A stretch of DNA of 64,000 nt. Source: JAGMES01 sp023128035. GTDB taxonomy: Bacteria > Bacillota > Halanaerobiia > DY22613. Position 1 is the first letter of the stretch. Every line of letters starts with the position of its first letter. Both the position numbers and the translations under genes were made by a program. This document shows, one piece after another, positions 43,349 to 52,145 of the stretch. The stretch is taken from NCBI GenBank assembly GCA_030627905.1, contig DAOVRZ010000007.1, positions 24,993-88,992 of the forward strand. Direction: 5' to 3'. Below the pieces are notes generated by a model that saw only the letters and a program-made list of their open reading frames with translations, was not told where the DNA came from and made no database searches.

Positions 43349-44254
43349 ATGAAAGAATTTGTAGCAGCAGGTGTGCAAATTGCCATTAAACCAAATGATG
43401 TAGAAGCAAATTTAGTTAAAATTGTGCAATGGATAGATAAAGCCGTGGAAGAAAATGAAGCTGAATTGATTGTATTTCCTGAGACAATTACTACTGGTTT
43501 TACTCCAAATATGTCTGCAGAAGAGTTATGGGATCTTGTAGATACTATTCCAGGTCGTTTAACTGATCCTGTAGCTAAAGCAGCTAAGAAGCATGGAGTT
43601 TATGTAGTATTACCAACATATGAGCGTGGCCTATCTAGAGGCTGTGTTTATAATTCATCAGCTTTAATTGGCCCAGAAGGTGAAATTGTAGGTGTATACC
43701 GTAAGACACATCCATTCCCAACAGAGCGGAAAGCTGGAGGCGGATGGTGTACTCCTGGAACTTCAGCAGAAGTATATGATACTAAACTTGGTAAGATTGG
43801 TATGATAATCTGTTATGATGGTGACTTCCCAGAATTAAGCCGTCTGTTAGCTGTAAAAGGTGCAGAAGTTATTGTACGCCCAGCGGCTCTCTTAAGAAGC
43901 TATGATATCTGGGAGATGACTAACATGGCTCGTGCTTATGATAACCATGTATATTTTGTGGCTGTTAACTCAATTGGTCCAGATGCAGGTGAAAACTATT
44001 ACTTCGGTCATAGTATGATCATTAGTCCGATTGCTCAAAAGTTAGCTTTGGGTCGTGGAACAGAAGAGGTTGTTGCTACAAAGTTAGATCCAGAACCACT
44101 TAAATACGTTAGCTATGGTGTTAAATCACCGATGATCTTTGACCATCTTGAAGATCGCCATATTGGTATTTATAAAGAAATTTTAAAAGAAGCAAAAAGT
44201 CAATTTGAGCCTTCACGCAGAATTCCTTATGACAAGGCTTCTTTAGAAGATTAG
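43349..44254 (+). CDS. nitrilase-superfamily carbon-nitrogen hydrolase
   Basis: 301 residues. The catalytic triad is present at the expected spacing: Glu45 (IVFPETITT), Lys119 (YRKTHPFP) and Cys155 (MIICYDGDFPELSR). The sequence is closest in feel to N-carbamoyl-amino acid or amide hydrolases of branches that act on ureido or amide groups, rather than to true nitrilases (inference). AAAAGGGGG precedes the ATG at 43349. It is downstream of a terminator, so it may have its own promoter in the 43314-43340 gap, but none is clear. With the cyclase and AllFGH genes it completes a set for opening and deamidating a heterocycle. Confidence 0.88.
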   Translation: MKEFVAAGVQIAIKPNDVEANLVKIVQWIDKAVEENEAELIVFPETITTGFTPNMSAEELWDLVDTIPGRLTDPVAKAAKKHGVYVVLPTYERGLSRGCVYNSSALIGPEGEIVGVYRKTHPFPTERKAGGGWCTPGTSAEVYDTKLGKIGMIICYDGDFPELSRLLAVKGAEVIVRPAALLRSYDIWEMTNMARAYDNHVYFVAVNSIGPDAGENYYFGHSMIISPIAQKLALGRGTEEVVATKLDPEPLKYVSYGVKSPMIFDHLEDRHIGIYKEILKEAKSQFEPSRRIPYDKASLED

Positions 44255-44285
44255 GTTTATAAAAAACTTGTGTGAGGTGAATCAA

Positions 44286-44765
44286 ATGGATATAATGGAA
44301 GCGATTCGTACAAGAAGAAGTATTAGAGATTATAAAGATGAGCCGATTAATGATGAAATTTTGCAAAAACTTTTGACAGCAGGTCAGTTAGCACCTACCG
44401 GTAATAATAAACAAATGTGGAAACTGGTTGTTGTTAAAGATGCAGAGATGAGAAAAAAGGTAAATGAGGCATGCGCACAAGATTTCATTGGTGATGCTCC
44501 AGTTGTTATAGTAGCATGTTCAAGTAAAGAACCGAAGGATATGAATGCTACTATCGTTGTAGATCATATCTCACTGGTTGCAGCTAGTGAAGGTTTGGGT
44601 ACTTGCTGGATTAGATCTTTTGATGAAGCTAAAGTTAAAGAGTTATTAGCAATTCCTGCAGATGTAAATGTAGTTTGTTTATTACCTGTAGGGTACCCTG
44701 TAGAAAATCTAGCAATGCCAGAGCATAAACCGTTAACTGAACTTGTATCTTACGATCGTTATTAA
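44286..44765 (+). CDS. nitroreductase-family flavoprotein
   Basis: 159 residues from ATG 44286 (GTGAGGTG upstream); ATG-like starts further up lack a ribosome site. FMN-binding signature AIRTRRSIRDYKDEP, then LAPTGNNKQMWKLVVVKD and GLGTCWIRSF. Probable NAD(P)H-dependent FMN reductase. A fragment of carbamate kinase begins right at its stop codon, so the 3' part of this region has been rearranged. Function in the pathway is unknown; reduction of an unsaturated ring intermediate is one possibility. Confidence 0.85.
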   Translation: MDIMEAIRTRRSIRDYKDEPINDEILQKLLTAGQLAPTGNNKQMWKLVVVKDAEMRKKVNEACAQDFIGDAPVVIVACSSKEPKDMNATIVVDHISLVAASEGLGTCWIRSFDEAKVKELLAIPADVNVVCLLPVGYPVENLAMPEHKPLTELVSYDRY

Positions 44766-44862
44766 TATTGAACAAGGTGGAGAACGTGCGATTATTGCTT
44801 CTTTAGATAATGCTTTAGAAGCTATTACTAATAATAAAGGTACTGTAATTGTGCAAGGTTAA
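44764..44862 (+). pseudogene. arcC: C-terminal fragment of carbamate kinase
   Basis: Overlapping the nitroreductase stop, codons NIEQGGERAIIASLDNALEA and ITNNKGTVIVQG-stop match the end of carbamate kinases (GGxRAIIAS, then GT-x-I at the C terminus). The remaining ~280 residues are absent. Carbamate kinase is the usual partner of oxamate carbamoyltransferase in turning carbamoyl phosphate into ATP. Its fossil beside allF/allG/allH therefore supports the carbamoyl-transfer reading of this cluster. Confidence 0.65.
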
Positions 44863-44877
44863 AAATTAAAAAGATTT

Positions 44878-44909
44878 AAAAAGCCAACTATACGTAGTTG
44901 GCTTTTTAA
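44878..44909 (+). terminator. Rho-independent terminator
   Basis: AAAAAGCCAACTA / TAGTTGGCTTTTT, perfect 13-bp stem, loop TACG. Closes the catabolic cluster. Confidence 0.92.
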
Positions 44910-45135
44910 TTGGTATATTGAAGATATAAGAACTTAGGTAATGAAGAAAGTAGTCTTATAATTACAAAGAAATTTATCTTTATTATAATAATTATTTTAA
45001 TAGATATTTGTGTAATTTGTGAAGGAATTTAAACTACTTTTGTAGAAATATAAACATGAAAAGACATTTTTGCTTACTTTAAAGAGATAAGTTAATATGA
45101 AAAATGGAATGTAGAAATGAAGGGGGATATTAGGC

Positions 45136-46935
45136 ATGAAAAATCTCAAAACCAAAATAATATTGGGATTTAATGTTGGTGTTCTTGTACCGACAATTAT
45201 TTATTTTTTTAGTTTATGGTTTTATGGCTTTATGTCAACAGAACAATTAATTCTATCCTTTACAACTCTTAGATTATGGATGTTATTTGTAATTGTATAT
45301 TTTCCTCTTATGAATACATATCTTATCAGAAAATTAAAGTTTCTTTCTAATTATCTGGAGTATCCTAAACAGGATGAACTGGGCAAAGCTCAAAAAATTG
45401 TATCTCAATTACCCAAAATGTTTATTTATCATGTTATGATATATGCCACATCGGGTGCATCTTCGTTAGTATTGGTTGAGAATTTTTTTACTGTCAGTGA
45501 AAAAATTATGGGGATTGCCTTAGGATTCGCATTCACATTCGTGTACGCACTACCTTTTTTTGTAGGCACAGTTATCTTAATTGAAAAATGGACTTCATCA
45601 ATTCCTATATCAGAGAATCATAAGTTTCTCTCAGTAAAAGGAAAGTTATATATTAACTTGCTTTGTAATGCTTTTGGAGTAGGTATTGTTATCATTATGT
45701 TAAACCTAGGGGTCGTTATGTCGAGTTTTGGTTTAGTAGATTTTGAAACTCTTTTTCAAACAATGATAACGAAGAATATTGTTATTGGAATTTTATGTTT
45801 AATAATTGTGGTTATCAATCTGAAAATGTTATCCAAGCAGTTGATAAGCCCGATAGAAGATACTACTGAAATGTTTAAAGTTATATCTGAAGGAGATTTA
45901 TCAAAAACGATTGACATTAGTTCAAAAGATGAGATTGGAATTTTAAAGCACTGGTGTGATCTATTTGTCGATAAAATTCATGATGTAATAGTAAGAATTA
46001 GATTGGGAGCAAATCATCTGGATTCTTCTGCAGAAAGATTGGTATTAAATATAGATAATATAACATCTGCCATGACTGAGATGGGTGATGCTGCAAACAA
46101 AATAGCTATTAGTGCAGAAGATACATGTGAGACAATTGCAGAAGTAACGAATTCATTGAATGTGATGGATGCTTCTATCTTGAAAATTGTAGATAATTCT
46201 ATGAGTGCAAGTAATCAGAGTAATAAGACAGTAGATATTTCAAAACAGGGAAAAGAAATTGTAACTGATACAATTCATGAAATGGATTATATTCATGAAG
46301 AGATGATTAAACTCGTTAAAACAATTGAACATATGGGCGAATCAGTTATTCAAATTGAGAAGATTGTAAATATGATTAGTGGCATTGCCAGACAAACAAA
46401 TATGCTAGCTATAAATGCATCTATTGAAGCTGCACGGGCTGGTGAGCATGGCTTGGGATTTGGTGTCGTTGCAGATTCGATTAGCCAATTATCTGAAGAA
46501 AGTAATCTATCAGCTAAAGAAATTACAAAACTTGTAGAAGATATTCAAGAAATAGCAATTAGATCTGTTGAGACAACTAAAACAAGTCTGGAAAAAGTTG
46601 AAGCAGGAGTTGAACTTGTTAAGAAAACAGGTACTGCTTTTGATGAGATTTATGAAGCAATTAATTCCACTACAAATATGGTAAATGAAATTGCTACAGC
46701 TACAGATAAACAGGCAAATGAAAGTAAGGCTATTATGACTTCAATAAATAATTTAAATGAGATGTCACTTCATGTTTCAGCTTTGGTTCAAGAACAGGTT
46801 GCAGCAACAGAGGAAGTAGTAAGTACATTGCATAAAGTTAATTCTTCATCTAGCGAAAGTACTACACAGAAACTAGCTTTAGAATCTAAAGAATTGTATA
46901 GACTCATTTCGCAATTTAAGGTTGATGAAGAGTAG
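45136..46935 (+). CDS. methyl-accepting chemotaxis protein with multi-pass membrane sensor
   Basis: 599 residues. The N-terminal ~230 residues carry about six membrane helices instead of a Cache pair (LGFNVGVLVPTIIYFFSLWF, MLFVIVYFPLMNTYLI, IALGFAFTFVYALPFFVG, ILCLIIVVINLKML). A HAMP-like region follows (EMFKVISEGDLSKTI), then the signalling coiled-coil with hairpin tip EAARAGEHGLGFGVVADSI. The C-terminal pentapeptide for CheR tethering is not seen. Membrane-integral sensing, possibly of redox or proton motive force, is inferred from the architecture. AAGGGGG precedes ATG 45136; transcribed after a long gap from the previous terminator. Confidence 0.88.
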   Translation: MKNLKTKIILGFNVGVLVPTIIYFFSLWFYGFMSTEQLILSFTTLRLWMLFVIVYFPLMNTYLIRKLKFLSNYLEYPKQDELGKAQKIVSQLPKMFIYHVMIYATSGASSLVLVENFFTVSEKIMGIALGFAFTFVYALPFFVGTVILIEKWTSSIPISENHKFLSVKGKLYINLLCNAFGVGIVIIMLNLGVVMSSFGLVDFETLFQTMITKNIVIGILCLIIVVINLKMLSKQLISPIEDTTEMFKVISEGDLSKTIDISSKDEIGILKHWCDLFVDKIHDVIVRIRLGANHLDSSAERLVLNIDNITSAMTEMGDAANKIAISAEDTCETIAEVTNSLNVMDASILKIVDNSMSASNQSNKTVDISKQGKEIVTDTIHEMDYIHEEMIKLVKTIEHMGESVIQIEKIVNMISGIARQTNMLAINASIEAARAGEHGLGFGVVADSISQLSEESNLSAKEITKLVEDIQEIAIRSVETTKTSLEKVEAGVELVKKTGTAFDEIYEAINSTTNMVNEIATATDKQANESKAIMTSINNLNEMSLHVSALVQEQVAATEEVVSTLHKVNSSSSESTTQKLALESKELYRLISQFKVDEE

Positions 46936-46958
46936 AAAATTATTACGGGGGTGTGGAA

Positions 46959-48323
46959 TTGAACTCAGATAAGATGTATGATGTTATTATTGTTGGAGGA
47001 GGTCCTGCAGGTTTAAGTGTTGGCTCAGAGTTAAGTAAAGAATTGAAGGTTTTAGTAATTGAACAAGGTGAGATTCGAAACACAAGAAAAAGTTGGTTTG
47101 ATCCAAAAGATGTAGTTGAAAAGAATGAAGATATTGTTCAATTCACTTATGGAGGAGTCAGAAGATTTTTAACAAATACTTATACAGGTACTCCCTTTAG
47201 CTGGAAGGTGAAGTTATTTGATCGATATCCTTATATTAAGGAAAAAGAAATTCTTAAATATTGGAAAGATGTAATTCTGAAAAATAATTCTGATGTTATG
47301 GAAAATTGTCAATTTGAGAATCATTTAGTTGAGGACGACATTGTAACAGTGGAAACCTTGCAAGGAAAATTTAAAGGTAAATTACTTATAGATGCATCTG
47401 GTTATGATTCTTTGATATTAAAAAAATACGAGATTGAACCAAAGCAATATTATTGGTGGTCTGTGTATGGATATATAGGCAAACATCCTGGTGGAGTCAA
47501 AAATATGGAAGTCGGAGATTACATGTTGTGGCAGACCTTTGAGGATACAAATGTTGACAAAAATGCTTCGTTAAGAAATGGAAGACCTGTTTTTGAGTAT
47601 GAGATTTTGGATAAAGATACATCTTTTACACTTATCTTATATCTTAGGAAAGATAAAATGCCTCTTGATTTTATGAAAAAAGAATTTGAACATATTATTC
47701 GAAAAGAAGACTCTACTAAAAATTTTCATAATATAGAGGTTGAAGAAGTGAAATATGGTTATTATCCATCTGGTGGATTGACTCAAAGAGTAGCAAGAGA
47801 TCGGGTAGATTTTATTGGTGATGCTGGTTGTTGGACAACTCCTTGTGGTTGGGGAATGGGTTTTATATTAAATAATTATAAACAATATTCTAAGAGTTTA
47901 ATAAAATTATTTAAGGAAGATAAACTTGATCAGCATAGCTTATATAGTTTAGTTGATATGGAAACTTATGATAAGTCACAGATCCTTTTGAATCAGTTAA
48001 TCACCCATTTCTTATCTAATGCTAATGCTACTATGTTAGATAAATTTATTGGTCTTTTTAAGATTATAGATCCTCTCATATGTGAAAAAATATTCACACT
48101 TAAAGTTACACCTAAAGAGATTAGAAAAGTTTTAAAAATAGTCTGGAAAACTTTTGAAGTAGAAGAACTTATTAAGGTTATTCCTAAAGAGGACTATCTT
48201 AAGGTTATGGAGTTAGCAGAATTTTCTATAATAACATATATTAAAGATTTAGTATATAGGTTGTTTCATGGTGGAAAATTACCAACAAGAACACTAGGAG
48301 ACGGGTTTGATATAGAAGCGTAA
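46959..48323 (+). CDS. FAD-dependent oxidoreductase (lycopene cyclase/geranylgeranyl reductase-like)
   Basis: About 454 residues from TTG 46959 (GGGGGTG upstream); GTG 46953 and ATG 46974 also fit. Rossmann FAD motif DVIIVGGGPAGLSVGSEL at the N terminus, IDASGYDS, and the second FAD motif FIGDAGCWTTPCGWGMGF near residue 285-300. This matches the geranylgeranyl reductase/lycopene cyclase-like flavoprotein group, but no isoprenoid genes are near. It follows the chemoreceptor by 23 bases, so both may be coexpressed; a possible role is redox modification of a lipid or quinone. Substrate unknown. A terminator-like hairpin follows. Confidence 0.7.
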   Translation: MNSDKMYDVIIVGGGPAGLSVGSELSKELKVLVIEQGEIRNTRKSWFDPKDVVEKNEDIVQFTYGGVRRFLTNTYTGTPFSWKVKLFDRYPYIKEKEILKYWKDVILKNNSDVMENCQFENHLVEDDIVTVETLQGKFKGKLLIDASGYDSLILKKYEIEPKQYYWWSVYGYIGKHPGGVKNMEVGDYMLWQTFEDTNVDKNASLRNGRPVFEYEILDKDTSFTLILYLRKDKMPLDFMKKEFEHIIRKEDSTKNFHNIEVEEVKYGYYPSGGLTQRVARDRVDFIGDAGCWTTPCGWGMGFILNNYKQYSKSLIKLFKEDKLDQHSLYSLVDMETYDKSQILLNQLITHFLSNANATMLDKFIGLFKIIDPLICEKIFTLKVTPKEIRKVLKIVWKTFEVEELIKVIPKEDYLKVMELAEFSIITYIKDLVYRLFHGGKLPTRTLGDGFDIEA

Positions 48324-48333
48324 AATGATAAAA

Positions 48334-48447
48334 TTATCTGGAAGAAGGATCTCTTAATGGAGAACCTTCTTTTTTAATGTAATCATAATATTTACAAGAA
48401 TCAACAACACATTTAACTCGACCTATTGGGCTATTACCTTTATTCAT
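48334..48447 (-). pseudogene. DUF1540-like small protein, C-terminally truncated
   Basis: A near-ideal AAAGGAGGTGAGAAT precedes ATG on the minus strand. The 37 codons contain IGRVKCVVDSCKYYDY, which resembles the first half of the DUF1540 zinc-binding motif (C-x4-C-x-Y). The second cysteine pair is missing; instead the sequence runs into the hairpin (GAAGG...CCTTCT) that terminates the convergent flavoprotein gene. It looks like a small gene whose 3' half was lost. Function of the family is unknown. Confidence 0.45.
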
Positions 48448-48575
48448 ATTCTCACCTCCTTTTCGTTATATTTTCGTGAAAATTTCTGAGTAAATTTTAA
48501 TCAAAGTTAGTAAACTTATATTATAAGTCTGCAACTTTGATAATTATCAGAAAATTGATAAAGGAGATGATTCGA

Positions 48576-49670
48576 ATGAAGAAACGTTATGCTCCAATTA
48601 TTGGGCTATTCATTATCGGTTTATTGGTACTTGCAGGAATTGGAGGTTTTCCACCAAGGAATGTAAATCAGGCAAATGCAGAAGATCAAGTTCTAATTGT
48701 TCCACAAGAGCAGGCAGTAATAAATGCTGTTAAAAGTGTTGGCCCTGCGGTAGTAAGTATTCAAGTCACGAATATAGTTAAAGGGTATGATTATTTTTAT
48801 GGAAGTTATGAACAACCTATAGAAGGTTTGGGTTCAGGTTTTATCTTCGATAAACGAGGATTTGTTTTAACAAATAATCATGTTATTGAAGGTGCAGAAG
48901 AGATCAAGGTTATCTTAACTGATGGACGTGAATTTACAGCAGAACTTGTTGGTAGTGACCCTCAAACTGATATAGCGATATTAAAATTAGATGCTAAGAA
49001 GGCTACTTTACCAGTTGTATCATTAGGAAATTCAGATGATCTACAGGTAGGACAGTTGACGATAGCAATCGGGACACCCTATGATATGAAATTTCAAAAT
49101 ACAGTTACTACAGGTGTGGTTAGCGCCTTGGGACGGACAATTCAGGGCCAGAGTCGTAATGGACACTCAACAGAGTTGGAAAATATTATTCAAACAGATG
49201 CATCCATCAATCCTGGTAATAGTGGTGGCCCACTATTAGATAGTCAAGGGAGAGTAATTGGAATCAATACCGCGATTATAGGTGATGCACAGGGTTTGGG
49301 ATTTGCGATCCCAATTAACACTGCTAAAGAGATTAGCGAGAATTTAATCAAATATGGATATATAAAAAGACCATATATTGGAATAATGGGTCAAGATGTT
49401 CCAGAAATAACTTTGAGAAACTACTTTGGATTTAATGGAAAAGGAGGAGTTTATGTTCATCGGGTTGTGGAAGATGGGCCTGCAGAAAAATCTGGCATGA
49501 AAGATGGAGATATCATCCTTGAAATTGATCGTGACAAAATTACTGGAATGGATGATCTTAGAAGAATAATTCAAAAAAAAGGAATTGGTGCTGAAGTTAA
49601 GGTATTAGTTCTTTCAGATCAAGAGTTGAAAGTACTGAATGTAAAGATTGGTGAGATGAAAGAAGAGTAA
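48576..49670 (+). CDS. HtrA/DegP-type trypsin-like serine protease
   Basis: 364 residues from ATG 48576 (AAGGAGATG). N-terminal membrane anchor (APIIGLFIIGLLVLAGIGG), then a trypsin-like domain with catalytic His (LTNNHVIEGA), Asp (QTDIAILKLD) and Ser (NPGNSGGPLLD), followed by a C-terminal PDZ domain (GPAEKSGMKDGDIILEI). Membrane-anchored envelope quality-control protease. The annotation start can be longer (48537), but that part overlaps the likely leader. A terminator lies 8 bases downstream. Regulation is not visible. Confidence 0.92.
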   Translation: MKKRYAPIIGLFIIGLLVLAGIGGFPPRNVNQANAEDQVLIVPQEQAVINAVKSVGPAVVSIQVTNIVKGYDYFYGSYEQPIEGLGSGFIFDKRGFVLTNNHVIEGAEEIKVILTDGREFTAELVGSDPQTDIAILKLDAKKATLPVVSLGNSDDLQVGQLTIAIGTPYDMKFQNTVTTGVVSALGRTIQGQSRNGHSTELENIIQTDASINPGNSGGPLLDSQGRVIGINTAIIGDAQGLGFAIPINTAKEISENLIKYGYIKRPYIGIMGQDVPEITLRNYFGFNGKGGVYVHRVVEDGPAEKSGMKDGDIILEIDRDKITGMDDLRRIIQKKGIGAEVKVLVLSDQELKVLNVKIGEMKEE

Positions 49671-49677
49671 AACAAGA

Positions 49678-49709
49678 AAAAGCTCACCTTTTTAACAGGT
49701 GGGCTTTTA
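49678..49709 (+). terminator. bidirectional terminator between htrA and the MCP gene
   Basis: AAAAGCTCACCT / AGGTGGGCTTTT 12-bp stem (one wobble), loop TTTTAAC. Lies between convergent genes. Confidence 0.85.
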
Positions 49710-49719
49710 CACTAATTGT

Positions 49720-51825
49720 TTATACCTTAAATTTTTGCACCAAGGTATGTAATTCTTGAGCTGATTCAGATTGAGCTTGTGCTACTTTAGCAATCTCTTC
49801 AATTCCAGTCGCAGTTTCATTTGCATTATTAGAAATTTCTTGGGTATTAGAAGTAGACTGATCTATAGAAACCGAAACCGAATCAATTGCTTCTTTAACT
49901 TGTGTAGTCATTGAAGAAATATTATCAGCATTAGTTTTGAAATCATCGAATAATTCACTAATATCTTCAGAATCTTTATAGTATTGTAAACTAGTTTCAA
50001 CTAACATATCATAATCATCTGAAACTTTTCCGTCAATAAATTGTAAGATATTTTCTGCGTTTTGAGATAGATCTTGAACAGCATCACGTACATGTTTAGT
50101 GAGTTGGTTAATCTCGGAAACAGTTTTAGAAGATTGTTCTGCCAATTCACGAATTTCATCAGCCACGACTGCAAAACCTTTTCCTTCTTCTCCAACTCGT
50201 GCTGCCTCAATTGCTGCGTTTAATGCCAAGAGATTGGTCTGCTTCGCGATAGAAGAAATAACTCCGGCCATCTTTTCGATCTGCTCTACAACTTTTGCAT
50301 TTTCAACAGCTTTTGTAATATTACTATTTTTTTCTTGAGATATTGTTTTAGTCATTTCTCTTGATTGCTCTGCATTTTCTTTTAATTTTTTAGCTCTGTT
50401 TTTAATCTCTTTTATAACAGTGTTTCCTTCTTCAACTTTAGTGAGAAGATTTTTACCGATCATATTTACTTCTTCTGCAGTAGCTGCCATCTCTTCGGAT
50501 AAAGCACTTGTCTCTTCCATACCAGCTGCAATTTCTTGAGTGTTAGAATTTATATTTTGAGATTGAGCGGCAATTTCTTCCACTGTAGCAGAAAGTTGTT
50601 GTGCTGAAGCTTCTATTTCAGCTGAGTTCGTGAACATTGTAACCATATCTTTTCTAATATTTTCGATAAATATATTGAACCATTTTGCCAACTCTCCTAT
50701 TTCATCATGTGAATCAATTTCAAGTTTTTTGGTTAAATCGCCTTCTCCTTCAGCAATATCTTTTAACATGACGATTGTGTTATTAATAGGTTTAACGATA
50801 GAAGTTGTTACGAAATAGAGAACAACAAGTATTACTATCATAGAAACTAACGCTATAAGCATGGTGACATTTTCAATATAATTTGCTTCTTTTAAAATTT
50901 CATCAACTGGAACACTTGTAGCAAAAGACCAAGGTGTATTCGTTTTTCCTATTGTTATTGGGGTAAAAACTCTATATACGTTTTTTTTTAGAGAATTTGA
51001 TCTAAGGGTTATTTTAAACGGTCTACCTGCTTTGATCGCTTCTTTGGCTTTTATTCTTTCCTCAGTATTGCCTATATCTTGACCTAAATGATAATCATCT
51101 TTATGGGCAACATAAATACCGTTGTTTGAAATAACTGCACCATACCCGGTATCAAAGAGTTTTAAGTTTTGAACAATTTTATGGAAATTATCAAGGGAAA
51201 TATCTATTCCAACAGCACCAATAAATTTATCGTTAACGATAATAGGAACAGAGACTGTGGTTATTAGAACTTGATTTCCTCCTATCTCATCAAAATATGG
51301 ATTTATAATTGTTTACTCGTTAGAATTTTTACAAAGCAAATAATAGTCTCCTGCACCAGGTATATCATATTCGAGAAGAGGTTTAACATTAATTTTATTA
51401 TCATCTCTATGCCATTTAGGGATAAATTTACCTGTTTTATCATGCCCTATTGCATTAATAAACTCTTGATCTTTACCAACTAGGGCATCAGGTTCCCAAC
51501 ATGTCCAGACATCAATGAAATCTGGATTTCTTTTAATAATATTTTTTAAAATATTATTAAAAATTTCTCGATCTAGATTTTTAATTGTCTTCATACCTTC
51601 AAAAGTTTGTTCTAATGTTCTTGCAGAATCTAAAGCAATTTCTATCTCAGCTCGAACATATTCTCCGTATCCCTTAGCGGTAGTTTCTGTTTCTTTAAAA
51701 GAAAACTCTTTAGCTATATTTCGAGAATGACTTGAAAAAAACATATGTATTATTGTAAAAAAAATAAAAATAAGAAGTCCGATTATAACAATGAGTTTAG
51801 TTTTTAACTTTTTAAATTTGAACAT
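49720..51825 (-). pseudogene. methyl-accepting chemotaxis protein with one in-frame nonsense codon
   Basis: From ATG 51825 (AAAGGAGGTAAAAAG, ideal) the frame encodes a helix, a dCache-type sensor domain (GYGEYVRAEIEIALDSAR, FIDVWTCWEPDALVGKD, ...DYYLLCKNSNE), then a TAA at 51313-51315. The same frame continues with PYFDEIGG, VSVPIIVNDKFIGAVGIDI, a second helix, HAMP (KDIAEGEGDLTKK) and the signalling domain ending near 49720. Only one stop codon interrupts about 700 codons, so a single substitution (for instance GAA to TAA) explains it. Either a very recent pseudogene or a sequencing error. Confidence 0.8.
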
Positions 51826-51843
51826 CTTTTTACCTCCTTTCAA

Positions 51844-52145
51844 TTATAGAAAGTTAGTATTTTAGTAATTATATGATTCGAAAATAAGTAGTGGGATTTT
51901 AAAATGGTATAAAAATGCAATAGTTTTATATTTTTATGGTTTCGACGTTTGTCTTCAAATTCCTGTTCAGTTTTAGTGAAAATTTCATAGATTTCATTAA
52001 ATAATTTTATACCATAGATAAAAATCCCTTAGCACTAGCAGGATAAACACAAACAATGTAGAAATAATTATGATTGTGGGTATGCTAATAAAAGTAGGAA
52101 CTAAATAGAATTTATTACCCGGGAAATTGGAGGTGAGTCATAGAA
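51844..52145. other. 302-base AT-rich intergenic region
   Basis: Lies between the divergent MCP and selA genes. I see no ORF of interest, no clear -35/-10 pair and no strong hairpin. It presumably holds both promoters. Confidence 0.5.

Noticed and set aside
48537..48575. Longer htrA start (48537)
   Set aside because: The ideal AAGGAGATG site sits just before ATG 48576; the upstream extension has no ribosome site.
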